Assembly (NCBI GenBank): GCA_964493955.1
Contig: CAZBPZ010000001.1
Location: 1-57,752 of the forward strand
DNA from: CAZBPZ01 sp964493955
GTDB taxonomy: Bacteria; Chloroflexota; Dehalococcoidia; Dehalococcoidales; Fen-1064
DNA length: 57,752 nucleotides
Direction: 5' to 3'
Under the pieces are notes generated by a model that was not told the origin of the DNA, searched no databases, and saw only the letters and a list, made by a program, of their open reading frames with translations. A program made the position numbers and the translations under genes. Positions 49,350 to 57,570 of this stretch are shown one piece after another (the stretch's first letter is position 1; the number at the start of each line of letters is the position of its first letter).

Positions 49350-50444
49350 CTAGACCATTGCCATCCCGTCAAAGCTGGCAAAGCCGCGCCCGTTGCGCAG
49401 CCAGAGCTCCACCGGGTGGTCGCGGATGTAGCCGTGGCCGCCCAGAATCTGGACGGCGCGGTCGGTGGCCATCAGCACCATGTCATCGGCGTACATCTTC
49501 ACCAGTGACGCCTCTTTGGTGGCGTCCTCACCCCGGTCGAGCTTCCAGGCGGCCTCCCAGGTCATGATACGGGTGGCATCAATCTCAATTGCCATCTCCG
49601 CCAGCATGAAGGCAATCGCCTGGCGCGAGGCAATCGGTTCCCCGAAGGCGTGCCTTTCCTTGGCGTAGTCACGGGCATACTCGAAGGCGGCCCGGGCCAC
49701 ACCCACCGCCATGGCGGATAGCGCCACCCGGGAGAGGTTCATCAGCCGGGCAAAATCACAGCCGTCCTCGCCCCCGAGGCGGTTCGCCGCCGGTATGCGG
49801 CAGTCATGCAGGGTAACCTCGTAGGTGGCCAGGGCTTTAATACCCATGTTCTTCTCACGCTCCAGCACCGTCAGGCCGGGCGTGCCGCCTTCAAGGATGA
49901 AGGCCTGGGTGCAACCGTCATCGCTGGCATAGACGATTATCAGTTCCGCCCCGGCTGCCAGGGGCACGAAGCACTTATGGCCGTTGAGGACGTACCCGTC
50001 ACCCTCGCGGCGGGCGGTTGTCTCAAGCCTGTTCGGGTCAAACCCGAAGCGTGGCTCCACCAGGGCGGCAGTGGCTGCCGGGAAGGTGCTGCCGCAGAGG
50101 TACGGCAGGTATTTCTCCTTCTGTGATGGTGTGCCGAACTCCACCAGCGGTACGGCCGCCAGCGCCGGTGCCAGGATGTGCAGGGCCATTGAGAGGTCCC
50201 CCCAGGCCAGCTCCTCGCAGACCATGCTCCCGGTCACGGCCGAGCGGTCACCCCCCAGCCCGCCGTACTCCTCGGGTATGCCGCTGCTGGTAAAGCCGAG
50301 CTGCCAGGCGGTGTCCACTATCTCCTGCGGAATGCTGCCGGACTCGTCGGCTGCCCGGTAGGCCTGGCGCACGTGGTCGTTCACAAACTCCCTGACCAGG
50401 CTGACAATCATCTGCTGTTCTTCGGTCGGGCTGAGCGAAATCAT
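49350..50444 (-). CDS. Acyl-CoA dehydrogenase family protein, short C-terminus
   Basis: A 364-residue acyl-CoA dehydrogenase homologue. N-terminal and middle domains are normal (GIPEEYGGLGGDRSAV, VLNGHKCFVPLA), and RAVQILGGHGYIRDHPVELWLRN is present, but the protein ends at GFASFDGMAMV: there is Asp where the catalytic Glu of the EGT motif would be, and the last helices are missing. It may be a less active partner of the enzyme encoded just downstream. ATG 50444 follows CAGGAGG. Located 14 bases after the flavin reductase gene. Confidence 0.88.
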   Translation of the reverse strand: MISLSPTEEQQMIVSLVREFVNDHVRQAYRAADESGSIPQEIVDTAWQLGFTSSGIPEEYGGLGGDRSAVTGSMVCEELAWGDLSMALHILAPALAAVPLVEFGTPSQKEKYLPYLCGSTFPAATAALVEPRFGFDPNRLETTARREGDGYVLNGHKCFVPLAAGAELIIVYASDDGCTQAFILEGGTPGLTVLEREKNMGIKALATYEVTLHDCRIPAANRLGGEDGCDFARLMNLSRVALSAMAVGVARAAFEYARDYAKERHAFGEPIASRQAIAFMLAEMAIEIDATRIMTWEAAWKLDRGEDATKEASLVKMYADDMVLMATDRAVQILGGHGYIRDHPVELWLRNGRGFASFDGMAMV

Positions 50445-50458
50445 CGGCTGCCTCCTGG

Positions 50459-51043
50459 TTACTTGCCGCCCGGTTTTTCCATTTCAAGCCCCACGCGGAA
50501 CGCCGGGGCGATGACCTCGCCGTAGGCCTGGTAGCGGGCCTGCGGCCGGGTCACGAAGATGAAGGGGCGTATCCTGTCCACGTCGGGGTGCCCGTCCGTC
50601 AGGCACTCCTCGGAGACGTGGGTCTCCACGACCTCGCCCACCACCAGCCAGTGGCTGCCCAGGTGAAGCATGTGGACCACCCGGCACTCCAGGTTCACCG
50701 GGCACTGGCGAATGAGGGGTGCTCTATCAAGCTGGCCGTAGAAGACATCGAAGCCACAGACGGCCACCTTGTCCACCGTGGCCCCGGAGCGGATACCGCA
50801 GTAGTCAGCCTCACGGACCTGGTCAACCGAGGGGATATTGACCGAGAACTGGCCATGCTCGCGGATACCCTTCATCGTGTAGCGGCGCCCCTGGAGCGAG
50901 ACGGAGAGCATCGGCGGCTGGCTGGCCGCCACCCCGCACCAGGCAATCGCCAGGAAGTTGGGGTGTCCGTCCACCACCGCCCCCACCAGCGTGGCGGGCA
51001 TGGGGTATATCAGGGTGGTGGGACCGAGTCTTGTCTTTGCCAT
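50459..51043 (-). CDS. Flavin reductase-like FMN-binding protein
   Basis: A 194-residue split-barrel protein of the flavin reductase/DIM6 family, binding FMN. Landmarks are LGPTTLIYPMPATLVGAVVDG at the start, CGVAASQPPMLSVSLQ, and the GQFSVNIPSVDQVREADYCGI stretch. It may pass electrons in the acyl-CoA dehydrogenase or AOR systems encoded around it, but this is inference. ATG 51043 has a GAGGAGGG site; longer frames upstream are not needed. Confidence 0.88.
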   Translation of the reverse strand: MAKTRLGPTTLIYPMPATLVGAVVDGHPNFLAIAWCGVAASQPPMLSVSLQGRRYTMKGIREHGQFSVNIPSVDQVREADYCGIRSGATVDKVAVCGFDVFYGQLDRAPLIRQCPVNLECRVVHMLHLGSHWLVVGEVVETHVSEECLTDGHPDVDRIRPFIFVTRPQARYQAYGEVIAPAFRVGLEMEKPGGK

Positions 51044-51072
51044 GTTTCCCTCCTCAGCCTGTCTTACCGGGC

Positions 51073-52074
51073 CTACTTGATACGCCGGTTCGGCCTTTTT
51101 TTCACCTCCGGGTTCGCCAGGTCGCGCGGCCACTGGCCTTTCAGGGCGGCCACCACCGCCGCGACGGTGCGCTGGCGCAGCACCTGGAGCGACTTCTCCG
51201 AGTAGTAGGCGGAATGGGCCGTCACCAGCACATTCTCAAGCTGCAGCAGCGGGTTGGCCGGGTCGGGTGGTTCGGGGTCGGTCACGTCCAGCCCGGCGCC
51301 AGCTATCTCATGGGTGGCCAGTGCCTGGTAGAGGGCCTTCTCGTCGACGAGTTCCCCGCGCGAGGTGTTTATAAGATAAGCGGTGGGTTTCATTGCCTTG
51401 AGCTCGGCCGCGCCGATGATGCCTTTCGTCCCGGCGGTTACCGGGCAGTGCAGCGCCACGTAGTCGGACTCTGCCAGCAGGTATGGCAGCTCCACCTTCT
51501 CGTAGCCCTGCCGTACCACCTCTTCCTCGGACACGTAAGGGTCGTAGACAAGCAGCCTGAGGCCGAAGGCCGCCGCCTTGCGGGCAAAAGCCGAGCCGAT
51601 GCGCCCCAGGCCGATGACGCCGCAGGTCTGCTCGCTGAGGCGAAAGGCAGGCCGCCGGACCTCGAATATCTCGCGGCGGCCCAGCTGCCAGGCCCCCTGC
51701 CTGACAAGGCGGTCCACCGGCACCAGCCTGCGGGCCAGCGCCAGCAGCAGCGCCATGGCATGGTCAGATACCTCGTCAACGCTGGCATCGGGAACAAATG
51801 CCACCGGAATCCCGGCCTCGGTGGCGGCCGCCACGTCAATGTTGTTGTAGCCCACCCCGGTACGGCTGATGACACGGCACTTCACCATCTCGCGGATGAC
51901 GCGGGCCGTGTAAGGCTCGGTGGCACCCACCATGACGGCGTCCGCATTCCAGGCAGAGCGGATGATGTCCTCCTCCGTCCACACCGGCGCCAGCACCAGC
52001 TCGGCTTCCACCCCGGCCAGCTGCCGCTCGATATCCGCCCCGCCCCCGATACCAGACACAACCTTGAAAGCCAT
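51073..52074 (-). CDS. D-isomer-specific 2-hydroxyacid dehydrogenase, CtBP-like
   Basis: A 333-residue NAD-dependent dehydrogenase of the D-2-hydroxyacid/phosphoglycerate dehydrogenase superfamily, most like C-terminal-binding-protein-type members. The Rossmann motif GVIGLGRIGSAFA is near residue 150; the catalytic Arg is in NTSRGELVD, Glu in DVTDPEPPDP and His in TAHSAYYSEKS. No ACT domain follows, so it is not a long-form SerA. It is the first gene of the minus-strand unit with flavin reductase and two acyl-CoA dehydrogenases. The physiological 2-oxoacid is unknown. Confidence 0.9.
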   Translation of the reverse strand: MAFKVVSGIGGGADIERQLAGVEAELVLAPVWTEEDIIRSAWNADAVMVGATEPYTARVIREMVKCRVISRTGVGYNNIDVAAATEAGIPVAFVPDASVDEVSDHAMALLLALARRLVPVDRLVRQGAWQLGRREIFEVRRPAFRLSEQTCGVIGLGRIGSAFARKAAAFGLRLLVYDPYVSEEEVVRQGYEKVELPYLLAESDYVALHCPVTAGTKGIIGAAELKAMKPTAYLINTSRGELVDEKALYQALATHEIAGAGLDVTDPEPPDPANPLLQLENVLVTAHSAYYSEKSLQVLRQRTVAAVVAALKGQWPRDLANPEVKKRPNRRIK

Positions 52075-52102
52075 CTTGCCGCTACCACTCTCCTTGCAGG
52101 TA

Positions 52103-52125
52103 TGCCCCGCCCTCCGGGCGGGGCA
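52103..52125 (-). other. 5'-terminal mRNA hairpin of dehydrogenase unit
   Basis: Perfect 10-bp stem TGCCCCGCCC/GGGCGGGGCA with a 3-base loop. The transcript start predicted from the promoter falls at 52125, so the mRNA would begin with this stem. The 28 nt after it hold the AAGGAGAG ribosome site for ATG 52074. Confidence 0.65.
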
Positions 52126-52131
52126 AAGGAC

Positions 52132-52160
52132 ACTTTAGGGGGTGCTGCTCTCGCTGTCAA
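52132..52160 (-). promoter_or_regulatory. Promoter of 2-hydroxyacid dehydrogenase/acyl-CoA dehydrogenase unit
   Basis: On the minus strand consensus TTGACA (52160-52155), 17-bp spacer, TAAAGT (52137-52132). The -35 lies in the left arm of the palindrome at 52149-52186. Confidence 0.75.
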
Positions 52161-52186
52161 GCAGGGCCCGCTGTTTGACAGCGAGA
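52149..52186. promoter_or_regulatory. 38-bp palindromic operator-like site between divergent promoters
   Basis: Arms TCTCGCTGTCAA (52149-52160) and TTGACAGCGAGA (52175-52186) are perfect 12-bp inverted repeats, and 4 of the 7 inner pairs also match. Each arm contains the -35 hexamer TTGACA of the promoter reading away from the centre. A dimeric regulator bound here could control both operons. Confidence 0.7.
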
Positions 52187-52204
52187 ACGGCGGCGCGGTA
52201 GCAT
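52175..52204 (+). promoter_or_regulatory. Promoter of ferredoxin-AOR unit, nearly leaderless
   Basis: Consensus TTGACA (52175-52180), 18-bp spacer, TAGCAT (52199-52204). Predicted start near 52211, 5 bases before ATG 52216. Confidence 0.65.
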
Positions 52205-52215
52205 CCGGGACAGGT

Positions 52216-52458
52216 ATGCCAGCCAGGACGGGACCCCCCATAACCACCAATGCTGCCAGGTGCACCGGCTGCCGCATCTGCGAGCTGCGCTGCTCCTTCC
52301 GCTTCGAGCGCAGCTTCCGGCCAGCCGGGGCCGCCATAGCGGTGCGCTTTACCGACCCGCCGGGTGAGTTCTCCATCACGTTCGGGGACAACTGCGACGG
52401 CTGCGGCATCTGCGTGCGCTTCTGCCCCTACGGGGCATTGCAGCAGGAGGAGCCGTAG
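52216..52458 (+). CDS. Small 4Fe-4S dicluster ferredoxin
   Basis: An 80-residue ferredoxin-like electron carrier. Cluster motifs are CTGCRICELRC (residues 16-26) and CDGCGICVRFCP (about 60-71); the first lacks the Pro usual after the last Cys, which is contributed to the other cluster in the standard interlaced pattern. The insert between the motifs is about 33 residues, longer than in clostridial ferredoxins. The AOR gene starts 2 bases after its stop, so it is the likely electron partner of that enzyme. ATG 52216 is supported by the promoter directly upstream. Confidence 0.88.
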   Translation: MPARTGPPITTNAARCTGCRICELRCSFRFERSFRPAGAAIAVRFTDPPGEFSITFGDNCDGCGICVRFCPYGALQQEEP

Positions 52459-52460
52459 CC

Positions 52461-54314
52461 ATGGTGTCCCGGGCCGCCCGCGTGCTCTATGTTGACCTTT
52501 CGGCCGGCACCAGCCGCCCTGCCCGGCTCGACCCGGCCCTGTCAGAGAGTCTCATCGGCGGCTTCGGCATCAACAACCGGCTGGTGTTTGACCTTGTCCC
52601 GCCGGGGACACCGCCGCTCTCGCCGCAGAACCCCGTCATCCTCGGGGCCGGGCTCTTCGCCGGTACCATCATCCCCGGCTCGGCCAAGCTTCTGGTAACG
52701 ACACGCTTTCCCATCAACGGGGCCTTCGCCACCGCCTCCGGTGGAGGGGCTTTTCCCCTCTACCTGAAGTCAGCCGGCTACGACCACGTTGTCATCGCCG
52801 GCCGCGTCCCACGGCCATCGGTGCTGTTGATTTCTGAGGGCGGTGCCACCTGCGAGGCGGCAAATGACCTCTGGGGGCAGGACACTTACACCACTGATGA
52901 GGCCCTGCGGGCAAAGTACGGTGAGTGCAGCGTGGTGGCAATCGGCCCGGCGGGTGAGAACCTGGTGGCAAGCTCAATTGCCTTCGTGGACCGCGCCGGG
53001 ACGGTGGGGCGCGGTGGCCTGGCAGCGGTACTCGCTAGCAAGAACCTGAAGGCAATCGTGGTGGTGCGGGGAGGCGTTCCCACCGGGGTGGCAGACCACG
53101 TTGCCCTGCAGCGTATCGTCAACCGCCTCCACCAGCGCATGATGGACTGGCCGGGGCGGTTGCCGGTGGTGGAGCAGGGACTCTTTCCGGCCCCGCCGGA
53201 GATGAGTGAGGTTCACCGGCGGACACGGCGGCCGCTGGCCTGCCCCACCTGTCCCCTGGCCGATAAGCTCATGGTGCGGCTTGACGAAGGCCCTTACGCT
53301 GGCCTGCGTACCTACATGCCGCACCTTTCCATCTACCCCTTCACCGCCAGTGACCCCCGGCAGCAGTACGAACACTCCATCCGCTTTATTGACGCCCTCA
53401 ACCGCCACGGCATCGGCGGTACTAACTTCACCGGGCTGTTCTTCACGCTGGTCGAGCTGTTCCAGAGAGGCATCATCGGGCCGCGGGACACTGGCGGTAT
53501 TACCCTCAAGCCTGATATTGAGACGGCGCTTGAACTGGTACGGCTCACGTCCTGCCGCCAGGGATTCGGTGAGTTGCTGGCCCGGGGGCCGGCTGCCGTG
53601 GCCGGGGCCCTGGGCGAAAGGGGACGGGCCATTGCCCACATCAAGGGCAACGGGATAGTACAGGACCCGCGGCTTGGCGGACTGGGGACGATGGAGTTTG
53701 AGCAGCTCACAATGCCGCGTGGTGCCCACGTGGCGGCTGCCGGCTCTCCGTCGTACGAGCCGGGGCGCCCCTTTGCCGACTTCCTGCGCCACGGCGAGCG
53801 CATGGGCGCACCACCCGGGTCACTGGCGCGCCTGGAATCCGAGGGGCGCTTCAACCCCGGCCTGTACAGCCGCTTCAGCGAGGACTGGTACGCCCTCTTC
53901 AACTGCCTGGGCCTTTGCAACCGTGCCCAGGTGAACCGCTTCTACCATGTTGATACCATTGCCGAGCTCTACACGGCCGTCACCGGGGTGGAGGCCGGGG
54001 CCCGTGACCTGATGGCTGCCGCCGAGCGTGCCTGGACGCTGGGCAAGCTACTCAACGTGCGCGAGGGGTTTGACCGGCGGCATGACAGCGTGCCCGATGC
54101 CTGGTTCGAGCCGCTGGCACGGGGCGGCGAGACCCTGCGTATTCACGACTACGCCGGCACCACCGAGCTCACCCCGGCCGACCTGCAGAGGTACCTGGAC
54201 GATTACTACCGGGAGCGGGGCTATGACCTTACCACCGGCCTGCCGACCCGGCGCCTCCTCAGGCGGCTGGGGCTGGAAGAGCTGGCTACCGGCCTGGAGC
54301 TACCGGAAGGCTAG
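52461..54314 (+). CDS. AOR-family oxidoreductase with altered Fe-S ligand
   Basis: A 617-residue member of the aldehyde:ferredoxin oxidoreductase family, adjacent to its probable ferredoxin. The N-terminal domain is recognisable (RVLYVDLSAGTSRPARL, LIGGFGINNRLVFDL, ASGGGAFPLYLKSAGYDHVVIAG, GRGGLAAVLASKNLKAIVV). The cluster motif reads CPTCPLAD: the first two Cys of CxxCxxxC are kept but the third is Asp, while the distal Cys is present in LFNCLGLC. It differs widely from the AOR at 5939-7765, which has all four Cys, so the two are not recent duplicates. Substrate unknown. The stop shares CTAG with the convergent gene. Confidence 0.88.
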   Translation: MVSRAARVLYVDLSAGTSRPARLDPALSESLIGGFGINNRLVFDLVPPGTPPLSPQNPVILGAGLFAGTIIPGSAKLLVTTRFPINGAFATASGGGAFPLYLKSAGYDHVVIAGRVPRPSVLLISEGGATCEAANDLWGQDTYTTDEALRAKYGECSVVAIGPAGENLVASSIAFVDRAGTVGRGGLAAVLASKNLKAIVVVRGGVPTGVADHVALQRIVNRLHQRMMDWPGRLPVVEQGLFPAPPEMSEVHRRTRRPLACPTCPLADKLMVRLDEGPYAGLRTYMPHLSIYPFTASDPRQQYEHSIRFIDALNRHGIGGTNFTGLFFTLVELFQRGIIGPRDTGGITLKPDIETALELVRLTSCRQGFGELLARGPAAVAGALGERGRAIAHIKGNGIVQDPRLGGLGTMEFEQLTMPRGAHVAAAGSPSYEPGRPFADFLRHGERMGAPPGSLARLESEGRFNPGLYSRFSEDWYALFNCLGLCNRAQVNRFYHVDTIAELYTAVTGVEAGARDLMAAAERAWTLGKLLNVREGFDRRHDSVPDAWFEPLARGGETLRIHDYAGTTELTPADLQRYLDDYYRERGYDLTTGLPTRRLLRRLGLEELATGLELPEG

Positions 54315-56290
54315 CGGCCAACCACGGTGACAACCGGCAGGTGGTCGGAGGCAGTTGTTACCGGCACGTAGTACTCAAGGGCCCTGAGGTCCGGGGACAG
54401 CCAGACGTAGTCAATACGCTGGTATGGTGCGGTCGAGATGAACGTCAGGGTGTTACTGTTCCGGCCGCTGTCCACCAGCCCGGCCTGCCGGAGCACGGCT
54501 ATCTCGGCGGAGTCCGGCTCGGCGTTCAGGTCACCGGCCAGCACCGTCATCCCGCGTCCGGCCCAGTACCCTACCAGCACCGGTGCCTGGATGAGCCGTA
54601 CCTGCGAATCGGCCGGGACATGGTGGAAGTGGGTGGCAATCACGCGGAGACGCTGCCCCCCGCCGATGTCCACCACGGCCGAGGTTATACCCCTCGGCAG
54701 AAAGAGGTCACGCGGTGGCAGCTCCACCGTTTCGCTGGAGATGATGGGGTAACGGCTCAGGATGGCATTACCCCAGTACGGCCCGGCCGTTGGCCCGAAG
54801 ACGCAGGTCATCCCCAGCCGGCGCGACAGCCAGCCCAGCATGTCAAGGCGGCCGCTGACAAGCCAGCCCCGTGATACCTCCTGGAGGGCAACGATATCCG
54901 GGTTGCTTTCCTCGATGACCCGGGCCAGGGCCTCCATGTCCAGCCGGCCGGAAGGACTGAAGCCGTTATGTAAATTATAGCTCATGACCCGCACCGGCAG
55001 GCCGCTACCGGTCACCGGTGGCGGGGCCTGCCAGGCAAGCAGTACGCCGACCATCGGCAGGAGGAGCAGGCCCGCCAGGCCAGGTATGAGCCAGCCGCGC
55101 ACCTCCAGCGTGATATGCCAGCGACAGGAGACGCCAGCCAGGCCACCCAGCAGGGCCAGGCCGGTACCGGCGGCAGTCTCCAGCGCGGTATTCTCGTAAG
55201 GCAGGTTGACCTGATAGACGACGTAGTACCCCAGCAGGAGCGCCACCAGCAGCACCATACCCGTGCCGGCAGCCGGTGGTACTACCCCGTGCCTGGTCGG
55301 GCGCGCCGCGCCGGCTGCGGCAGCCACCAGCACGCCAAAGAGGACCACCAGGGCCACCTGGCCCAGGAAACTCATGATGGTGGCGTAGCCATCCACGTAA
55401 CCGGGCACCACCACGGCCGTTATCAGCAGCAGGCCACTCACCACCGCCACCGGTCCCAGTGGCCTCGGCCCCGCCCTGAAGAGGCGTACCATACCTACCA
55501 GCCCCACCAGCTCGGCCAGCAGGACCCAGCCGGATGCCAGCGGCAGCGGCCAGCCGCTCAGGGTTGCCAGGCGCGCCGCATTTTGAAACACCACCAGCTC
55601 CAGGAACAGGAAAAGGCCGACGCCGGCCCATGACCAGCCGGCCAGGCTACCCACCGGCTGGTGTGTCTGGCCAGACCTCACCCCGCCCAGTCCCATCAGC
55701 ATTGTCCAGAGCGCCACTACCAGCAGGCCGGTAAGCAGGAGGAACGGCCATTCGGTCCGCCAGGCCAGGTCATATGTCAGCAGCCCGCCGCTGATGGTGG
55801 TGTCCAGCATCAACCCCGTAATGATGCCCAGGGCATAGTGGGCCGGGGCCTCGGGGCTCTTCTGGTTGAGGCTGGTCATGAGGCCCACCGGCAGGTACAG
55901 AACGAACAGGGCTACTCCCGGTGCGGCAACTCCCAGGTTTACGAGCGGCTCGCCCCACCAGGGCTGCACCAGCAACCGGGCCAGGGCCAGGCCGCCGGCC
56001 GTAACCACCACCGAGCGCAGCGGGCCGAGCCGCCGCCAGAGTATCCCGCTGAGGAAGGCCGCCGCGAATATGGCCAGGGCAATGCCGCCCAGCACAGAGG
56101 CATCCAGGCCAAGCCGGTCTCCCAGGGTCCACGTCAGCCCGGGAATGAAAACGCGCAGGAGCTCCAGGCCAAAGAGGGTGGCCACGGCGGGCACGCCAAC
56201 GGCGCAAACGGCTGGCGGTGGCTGCAGCCAGGTTGCGGTGAAGGTACCCCTCTCACCGGGACGGGCCGGTGGCGTTCTGGGCTGGCTCAA
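54311..56290 (-). CDS. Polytopic membrane protein with EEP nuclease/phosphatase domain
   Basis: A 659-residue fusion. Residues about 20-415 hold roughly a dozen hydrophobic spans; residues about 425-659 form an endonuclease/exonuclease/phosphatase domain with VRVMSYNLHNG (Asn), VALQEVSRG (metal Glu), IATHFHH, AGDLNAEPDS (Asp/Asn) and SDHLPVV (catalytic Asp-His). The domain would lie outside the membrane and could cleave phosphodiesters of lipids or nucleic acids. The start is TTG 56290. The gene follows htpX by 53 bases. Confidence 0.85.
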   Translation of the reverse strand: MSQPRTPPARPGERGTFTATWLQPPPAVCAVGVPAVATLFGLELLRVFIPGLTWTLGDRLGLDASVLGGIALAIFAAAFLSGILWRRLGPLRSVVVTAGGLALARLLVQPWWGEPLVNLGVAAPGVALFVLYLPVGLMTSLNQKSPEAPAHYALGIITGLMLDTTISGGLLTYDLAWRTEWPFLLLTGLLVVALWTMLMGLGGVRSGQTHQPVGSLAGWSWAGVGLFLFLELVVFQNAARLATLSGWPLPLASGWVLLAELVGLVGMVRLFRAGPRPLGPVAVVSGLLLITAVVVPGYVDGYATIMSFLGQVALVVLFGVLVAAAAGAARPTRHGVVPPAAGTGMVLLVALLLGYYVVYQVNLPYENTALETAAGTGLALLGGLAGVSCRWHITLEVRGWLIPGLAGLLLLPMVGVLLAWQAPPPVTGSGLPVRVMSYNLHNGFSPSGRLDMEALARVIEESNPDIVALQEVSRGWLVSGRLDMLGWLSRRLGMTCVFGPTAGPYWGNAILSRYPIISSETVELPPRDLFLPRGITSAVVDIGGGQRLRVIATHFHHVPADSQVRLIQAPVLVGYWAGRGMTVLAGDLNAEPDSAEIAVLRQAGLVDSGRNSNTLTFISTAPYQRIDYVWLSPDLRALEYYVPVTTASDHLPVVTVVGR

Positions 56291-56343
56291 CTTCTTCTAG
56301 CCTCGGTAGCCCCGCGACGTACCCCTGTCCGGGACCGGCGTCT

Positions 56344-57552
56344 TCACTGTAGCCTGGAGACATGACCGCAGTGCGGGCACCTGACACTGTCACCACGGTA
56401 CTCGGGTGGCACTCTCAGCCTGGTGCCGCACTCACAGTCAACGGTACGGAAGTTGGCCTGGCGCCACATCAGGTCGGACACCTCGCGGGCGCGCTCCAGC
56501 CGTGACGGCTCTCCGGTGTCCCTGGGCCGTTCCACGGCCTGCAGTCCCGGGGTGCCCGCTGCCGCCACGGTGCGGGGAGAAAACAGCCTGCCCCGGCCCC
56601 GGTGAAGACTGCGATAGGCCTGCTCGTAGTCGGCCAGCGAGGCCCCGCCCATGGACCTCAGGATCCGGACACGCTCCTCAATGGGCGGGTGGGTGCTCAT
56701 GAGGCTGCCTGCCTGCCGGCCCCGGGCCTGCATGGGGTGGACGATGTACATCGGGGCGGTGGCCTGGTTGGCCCGCTTCACCGGCAGGCGCGAGGCTCCC
56801 AGCTTTTCCAGGGCAGAGGCCAGGCCTTCCGGGTACCGCGTGTAGAGGGCGGCCGAGGCGTCCGCCAGGAACTCGCGACGGCGGGAGATGGCGAAGTAGA
56901 TCAGGTAGGCAAAGATGGGGGCCAGGACTGCCAGCGCAATGGCCACCACCATAATCAGGAGCTGGGCCTGCCCCCCGCCGGCCGAAGAGCGGCGGCGGCC
57001 GCCGTAGAGCCCGCCAAACAGCATCAACCGCGAGGCGTACCAGGAAAGCATGACGATTGTGCCCAGCAAGACGCCGGCAAATGCCATCAGGAGGACATCG
57101 CGGTTCTTGATGTGGGCAATCTCATGGGCAATCACGCCCTGCAATTCGTCACGGTTGAGTTTCTGGAGCAACCCGGAGGTAATTGCCACGGCGGCGTGCT
57201 TCGGGTCGCGCCCGGTGGCAAAGGCATTCAGGGCAGGGTCATCAATAATATAGACGTCCGGCAGGTATTCCAGGCCGGAGGCAAGCTTCATCTCCTCGAC
57301 GATGTTGTAAAGCCGGGGGTGGTCCTCACGGTTGATTTTGCGCGCCCCGGCAATACGCAGCATGATGTTGTCGCCCTGGAAGTAGGCCACCAGGTTCATC
57401 ACCAGCAGCACGATGGCGGCAATGATAATCCCACCGGTCGGGCTACCGAGGAAAGCCTCGCCCAGAAAATAGCCGATGGCCAGCAGCAAACCTGCCATAC
57501 CAGCCACCAGCACGACCGAGCGGATGCGGTTGGAGCGAATCTGTTCCCACAT
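56344..57552 (-). CDS. htpX: HtpX-type membrane metalloprotease with C-terminal zinc ribbon
   Basis: M48 membrane zinc protease, 402 aa, for membrane protein quality control. Spans lie at about 12-32 and 40-58 (the latter GGIIIAAIVLLVMNLVAYF); the zinc site is HEIAH at 143-147 with the third ligand E227 in RRREFLADASAA; two further spans lie around 152-172 and 197-222. After the protease domain a linker leads to a terminal zinc ribbon CECG..CPHC (last 30 residues), which E. coli HtpX lacks. lemA lies just upstream, a conserved partner. Confidence 0.93.
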   Translation of the reverse strand: MWEQIRSNRIRSVVLVAGMAGLLLAIGYFLGEAFLGSPTGGIIIAAIVLLVMNLVAYFQGDNIMLRIAGARKINREDHPRLYNIVEEMKLASGLEYLPDVYIIDDPALNAFATGRDPKHAAVAITSGLLQKLNRDELQGVIAHEIAHIKNRDVLLMAFAGVLLGTIVMLSWYASRLMLFGGLYGGRRRSSAGGGQAQLLIMVVAIALAVLAPIFAYLIYFAISRRREFLADASAALYTRYPEGLASALEKLGASRLPVKRANQATAPMYIVHPMQARGRQAGSLMSTHPPIEERVRILRSMGGASLADYEQAYRSLHRGRGRLFSPRTVAAAGTPGLQAVERPRDTGEPSRLERAREVSDLMWRQANFRTVDCECGTRLRVPPEYRGDSVRCPHCGHVSRLQ

Positions 57553-57570
57553 AAAGCCTTACCGGTAGCC

